A DNA stretch of 64,000 nucleotides, from assembly GCA_028532985.1 (NCBI GenBank), contig JANCIK010000005.1, forward strand, positions 2,610,501 to 2,674,500. Direction: 5' to 3'. Within the stretch, counting starts at the first letter, position 1. Every line of letters starts with the position of its first letter. The notes beneath the pieces are model-generated. The model saw nothing but the letters and a program-made list of their open reading frames with translations. It was not told the DNA's origin and searched no databases. The translations under genes were made by a program, and so were the position numbers. Shown here piece by piece: positions 60,139-64,000 of this stretch. Origin of the DNA: Stropharia rugosoannulata (lineage: Eukaryota > Basidiomycota > Agaricomycetes > Agaricales > Strophariaceae).

Positions 60139-61896
60139 ATGTCCGAGGCGCAAACGCAAACACAGGCGGTAGAGTCAGGAACGCCTGATTCCCCCTTGAA
60201 CAGCGCTGCTAACCAATCAGAGCTCCCGAGCTATGAGACGCACAAGCTAGAGCCACAGGGCGCCCCCGCGCCACCTCCCCCGTCCCATGCACCGCCGCCT
60301 GCGATCGCCGGGCCCCCTATGGCTCGTGGAACACCTAACGCAACCGCAGCGCCGCGTACTGAGACTAGTCGCTGCTTGGAGACATCGAAAGGAAAGAAGT
60401 GGCTGCAGCTCTTCGTTAAAAGCCGGGCGACCTCGCATTCTGCCGCCCCCGTCTTTTTCGAGGGCGATATCATTGCGGGAAGGGTAGAGCTTGATTTGGA
60501 TAAAGCAGAGGGGTATAAAGGTGTTACGATCTGTGTAAGTGGTATTCGACTGGGAATTTATATGCGCTGCTTGAATCTTGAAAGCTGACTTAGAGCCGCT
60601 GTAGATCCAAGCGGGGACTACTTTTGTGGGGCAAGAAGAGGAAGTCTTTTTGAAGCAGGAGCACTCTCTTTGGACGCCTTCGGGGAAGGAGAGCAAGCTG
60701 TCTGGGAAACACACCTGGCCTTTTGAATTTACTCTCCCAACAGAGGTAGACGTCAAAGACGGGGAGCTTGGGAAGAAATCGACCTATCGCCTTCCACCCA
60801 GCTTCACAGAACGCGCGAGTCCCGCATATATTGACTATAAAATTATCATCACCCTGAAACGAGGATTTTTAAGAGTAAACCAGACGTGAGTATTATTTTT
60901 GATATGCTCATTTGTCACTGCTCATGAAGGGCTCAGGCTTGTTACTAATGTGGCATACCAGCCGTTGACATTTCCAGACCCACCGTCTCACCTGAGACGC
61001 CTGGCTTACTCTGATGGCAGTCTGTTGATAGGTCCTAGCGGTGATCCAGATGGGTGGAAAGTATTACCCCCCGTTCAGGTGAAAGGTACTCTTTTCAACA
61101 TCAAAGAAGTAGAAGTGACATGCACTGTACGTAGGCTCTATTTTTGACCATGATATCGCAATTTCATGATTATGTTCTCATAATAGCTAGCAATTGCAAC
61201 ACCTGTGAGTTTATTTGCCCGAACAATCCTCATAGTCGTCTCATGTAATCCTCTGCGAAGCTCTGCTACGCTCCTGGGTCGCCCATTCCGCTACACGCCA
61301 CCTTCACCTGCGAAGATACTCACGCACTAGACGTTCTGGCCGAACCGTCCGCTTTTCAGCTGCTACTGCGACGCTCCCTGGCCACCGGGCTCGAGGCAAC
61401 AGATGACAAAGCCGTAAGACGCACCGACAACCACTTTTATGAGAACTCAGCGGTGGCATACTTCTGGCAATCATGGGAAGAAGATAGCCATACACCATAC
61501 AAACGCGTCTTCCAGGGTGAAGTCGAGGTCACGAAGACCTTGAAACCCAGCTTCAAGTTCCCGAACTTCTGTGTTAGGGTGAGTAACCCATTATGGGGGA
61601 TGAGAGCACCCTGGCTAAGTCGAGTCTTTCTGCTACAGTACTCGCTCGACTTGTTCCCATTCAAGGCGGCGGGATTCTCCCCAGCAGGAGGTATCATGCC
61701 GATTGAAGGAAAATACCCTCTGTTTTTGTCAGTGCCCGTGGAAATTACGACAAGGCAGACTCCCGGAGTGATCCCCCATTCGTACGCACCCCCTGGTTAC
61801 GAGAAGCCCCAGATTGTTGACTACAATAAATCTTTGGGTGTTCTTGAAAACGGGAACCAGCGATTCTTGGGACATGCACATGGCCATGGCCATTAG
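60139..61896 (+). CDS. Alpha-arrestin-like protein, paralog 3, His-rich C-terminus
   Basis: Exons 60139-60534, 60605-60885, 60937-61126, 61187-61204 (18 nt), 61261-61578 and 61639-61896 join in phase to 486 residues. The longer N-terminus is Pro/Ala-rich after an LPSY motif. Shared blocks: KHTWPFEFTLP, PAYIDYKIIITLKRGFLR, GDPDGWKVLPPVQVKGTLFNI and LCYAPGSPIPL. The end carries YAPPGYEKP (PPxY) and closes in GHAHGHGH, a run of four His that the others lack. The intron before the LCYAPGS exon ends in AAG. Convergent with the methyltransferase gene, 127 bp between stops. Same predicted role as its paralogs, with its own cargo spectrum (inference). Confidence 0.85.
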
Positions 61897-62023
61897 TTTT
61901 TTTTACTCCCTTGCAATTGAATGGCTGTCTATCCATACATTTATTATACCTAAACATAACATCCTAAATCCACCTTTCCATTACTATTAATGTGGCTTCC
62001 TGTTCCAAGAGTTTCTTGTAGTA

Positions 62024-63216
62024 TTATTCGAGCGACATGAAGAGTAACGTCTCGAAGGAATCATCTCCTTTGGGTAAATCTGTTCCTTGCGCCCCTACGC
62101 CGGCAAGTAATTCGTCGTCTGACGCGGGTATCTTCCACTCGTAGGACTCCAGATGGCGACGCGCAACGAAGACAAAAGTAGGATCAGCGAAATCGCTCCC
62201 GAAACGCTTCCACTCTCGGTCGCCGGACATTTCCCTGACTAGCACTGGAGAAAAATCGAACCATAATCCAAACGCAGACCAAAATGGCATTTCCTTCACC
62301 AGGCTGCGAAGCTTGTAAGATATCACAACCACTGGACTTGGTTGACTAGCGCTTGATGTAGACGCTGGTAGATGACAAAACGGCGGCGATGTTATATGCA
62401 GTAAAGACCTGAAAAGAGGACCTAGAAGATGGGGGAAATAAATCTATTCTTGGGTAAGTAGTCCTGAATACTAAATGGAGGACAAAGTAAATTTACCAGG
62501 TCGCTGCAGATTACATGCGTCAAAGGTAGTGGTATATGAGTGGTCCCTCCTGAACAAGACAAATCAACGTTTGCGAGCGCCAGTGCATCACTATGATTGC
62601 CCCAAGATAAAGGAGCTACTGTAATATATGGCGCACAAAAATTGCCTGCCTCTACAGCCTCTGGAGAAAGGTTTGCTTGTAGTAGTGGACAAACCTGCTC
62701 ACAAAGTTAATTGTTGTATACGACAGGCTACAAACTTACAAAGGGGTCGGACTCACTTCAGGGAGATCAGTCGCAATTACATGATCGCGTGCAGGGTCGA
62801 ATGATTTCAAAAGCGCAGATGCGACAAACCCATTTCCAGAGCCAAGCTCGAGTACACAGCAGCCTTGCGACCGTGCCGATGTTTCTTCTGGGCTGAGAAA
62901 CGGTGGATCAAATTCGATGGTTTGAGGTGACTGAATATACAAGATCATGGCATACGCAGCTTCCCTATGCAAGGTTTAAATAGCTGTCGGGTTATTCCAT
63001 TTCGTCAGGTACTAGTACTGAAGCCTACCAGACTCTGCCTGCAATGCCATATCTATCAATGGCAACTTGTTGGGCAACGCATCCGAAAAGTTGATTATCT
63101 GAATCGCTTAGATCAGCGAAACTCTCTGAATAAACGCTGGGGATTGCAGACGGCTGTATATCGAGGTTTGCTGGGAAATTAGGATTAATAGTAGATTGGT
63201 TAACGTCAGAGATCAT
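62024..63216 (-). CDS. Family-16 (METTL21-like) protein methyltransferase
   Basis: Four exons (63029-63216, 62757-62964, 62497-62694, 62024-62443) give 337 residues. An N-terminal DNQLFGCVAQQV region and RVWEAAYAMILYI precede SAM motif I (CVLELGSGNGFVASALL), the acidic motif II VIATDLPEVCPLL, HVICSDLIYFPHLLGPL and the late VVVISYKLR strand. This is the seven-beta-strand lysine methyltransferase pattern of the METTL21/EEF2KMT group. The DLPEV form is typical; the protein substrate cannot be told from sequence. The start is the ATG at 63216; the frame runs further up with no clear reason to prefer an earlier codon. Confidence 0.87.
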
Positions 63217-64000
63217 TGTGTGCAAAGTGCGTAGTAAGCATGCCAATACGCAGGTCCAAGTAGTGTCCAAGCGTATCAGGAGCAGCAAATCAGTAAAAGC
63301 ACGCTGGATGGGGCAAGCGGGTTAGAAAGCCGTGAGAGTTCGCAAAGGGTCCGTTCCTGTTGTCAATTGTCGCACGATACGTCTCTACTAGGTGACGCAG
63401 TGCTTGAACAAGTCTGATTTAAGTTCACTTAACCTTACGCCGAGTTGACGCCGAGCTTCTGTCAAGAATCTTCAATCAAGAAAACAGAGATCAAGGGAGT
63501 ATGTACTAGTATGTACTGCGTATTTGTTTATGACGAGAAAATTACTGCAATTTACACAAGTATACGAAGTACGTAACTCTCTTAAAGTTTACAAGTTCCG
63601 CCTCGCTACGCTGCGGCTTAGGGCGTACATAGTAAACAAAGTAGTATGTAAGTAATGTTGTGAAGCATTTGTAAATAGTATAACATGAAGCATCACGGCA
63701 CTGTTAACGCGCCGCGCAATCAGCGCGCATTGGGCGCGCTGGCGCGCGCGGTGCTTATAGACTCATAAAGTGCCAGCCGCTGATCGGCCGCTGATGCAAA
63801 AGTTTGGCAAAAGTACGATAGCAGTGCTGCACACAGATGCACACAGATACACACATAGCATATATGTGATTGGGTTGGTTGGCGGTATCAGACCATTGCA
63901 TTGCATTTCACCTCCTTTTGTCACTCCATAACCAGCTCAAACCCTCTGCATGCCGCGACTCCGTCAGCCAAACATGTACATACAAAAGCGTGTCATAATT
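63217..64000. other. Right-edge intergenic DNA
   Basis: Promoter side of the methyltransferase gene, then sequence with no open frame of note. A cluster of GCGC-rich self-complementary words spans 63707-63752. No gene is seen before the window ends. Confidence 0.45.

Overview
This is nuclear DNA of a filamentous fungus, most likely a basidiomycete and probably an agaricomycete (inference). The evidence is genes split by many 45-65 bp GT-AG introns (some with a CTAAC-like branch site), very small exons, compact gene spacing, an intron-containing tRNA gene, and gene families typical of mushroom-forming fungi: a membrane-anchored GH17, an Rds1 ferritin-like protein, a coiled-coil F-box protein, a small NTF2-like protein and alpha-arrestin-like paralogs. 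I built the gene models by hand by joining open frames at splice sites. Wherever I give exon coordinates the phases were checked and the total length is a multiple of three.

Left part (1-13.1 kb): the 3' end of an unrecognised disordered-protein gene; a GH17 beta-1,3-glucanase-type gene; tRNA-Pro(CGG) with an intron; a NOM1/Sgd1 ribosome-biogenesis gene convergent, with 24 bp between stops, to an EFM4/METTL10-type lysine methyltransferase gene; and a PLP aminotransferase gene. A 5.3 kb gene-free stretch follows (13.1-18.4 kb) that contains an eroded repeat pair.

Middle part (18.4-45.97 kb): a tiny cysteine-rich gene sits 72 bp upstream of a GC-rich CaMKK/LKB1-class (SNF1-activating type) kinase gene with a very long low-complexity tail. 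Next come a coiled-coil tail-anchored protein divergent from a NOPCHAP1-like gene, an Rds1-like gene, an F-box gene divergent from a small NTF2-like gene, and a 1.7-k residue dual-specificity phosphatase of PPS1 type. After 3.9 kb without a gene there is a DUF1295 membrane protein divergent from SDE2.

Right part (47.2-63.2 kb): a paralog cluster. One alpha-arrestin-like gene is followed by two tandem S10 serine carboxypeptidases with the same exon structure, then tRNA-Gly(CCC), then two more alpha-arrestin-like genes. All three arrestins share a 190-nt exon, an 18-nt micro-exon and PY-type motifs at both ends. A family-16 methyltransferase lies convergent to the last one. Several housekeeping genes concern translation and RNA work (NOM1, EFM4, NOPCHAP1, SDE2, two tRNAs). 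The arrestin/carboxypeptidase cluster is the most distinctive accessory-looking region.
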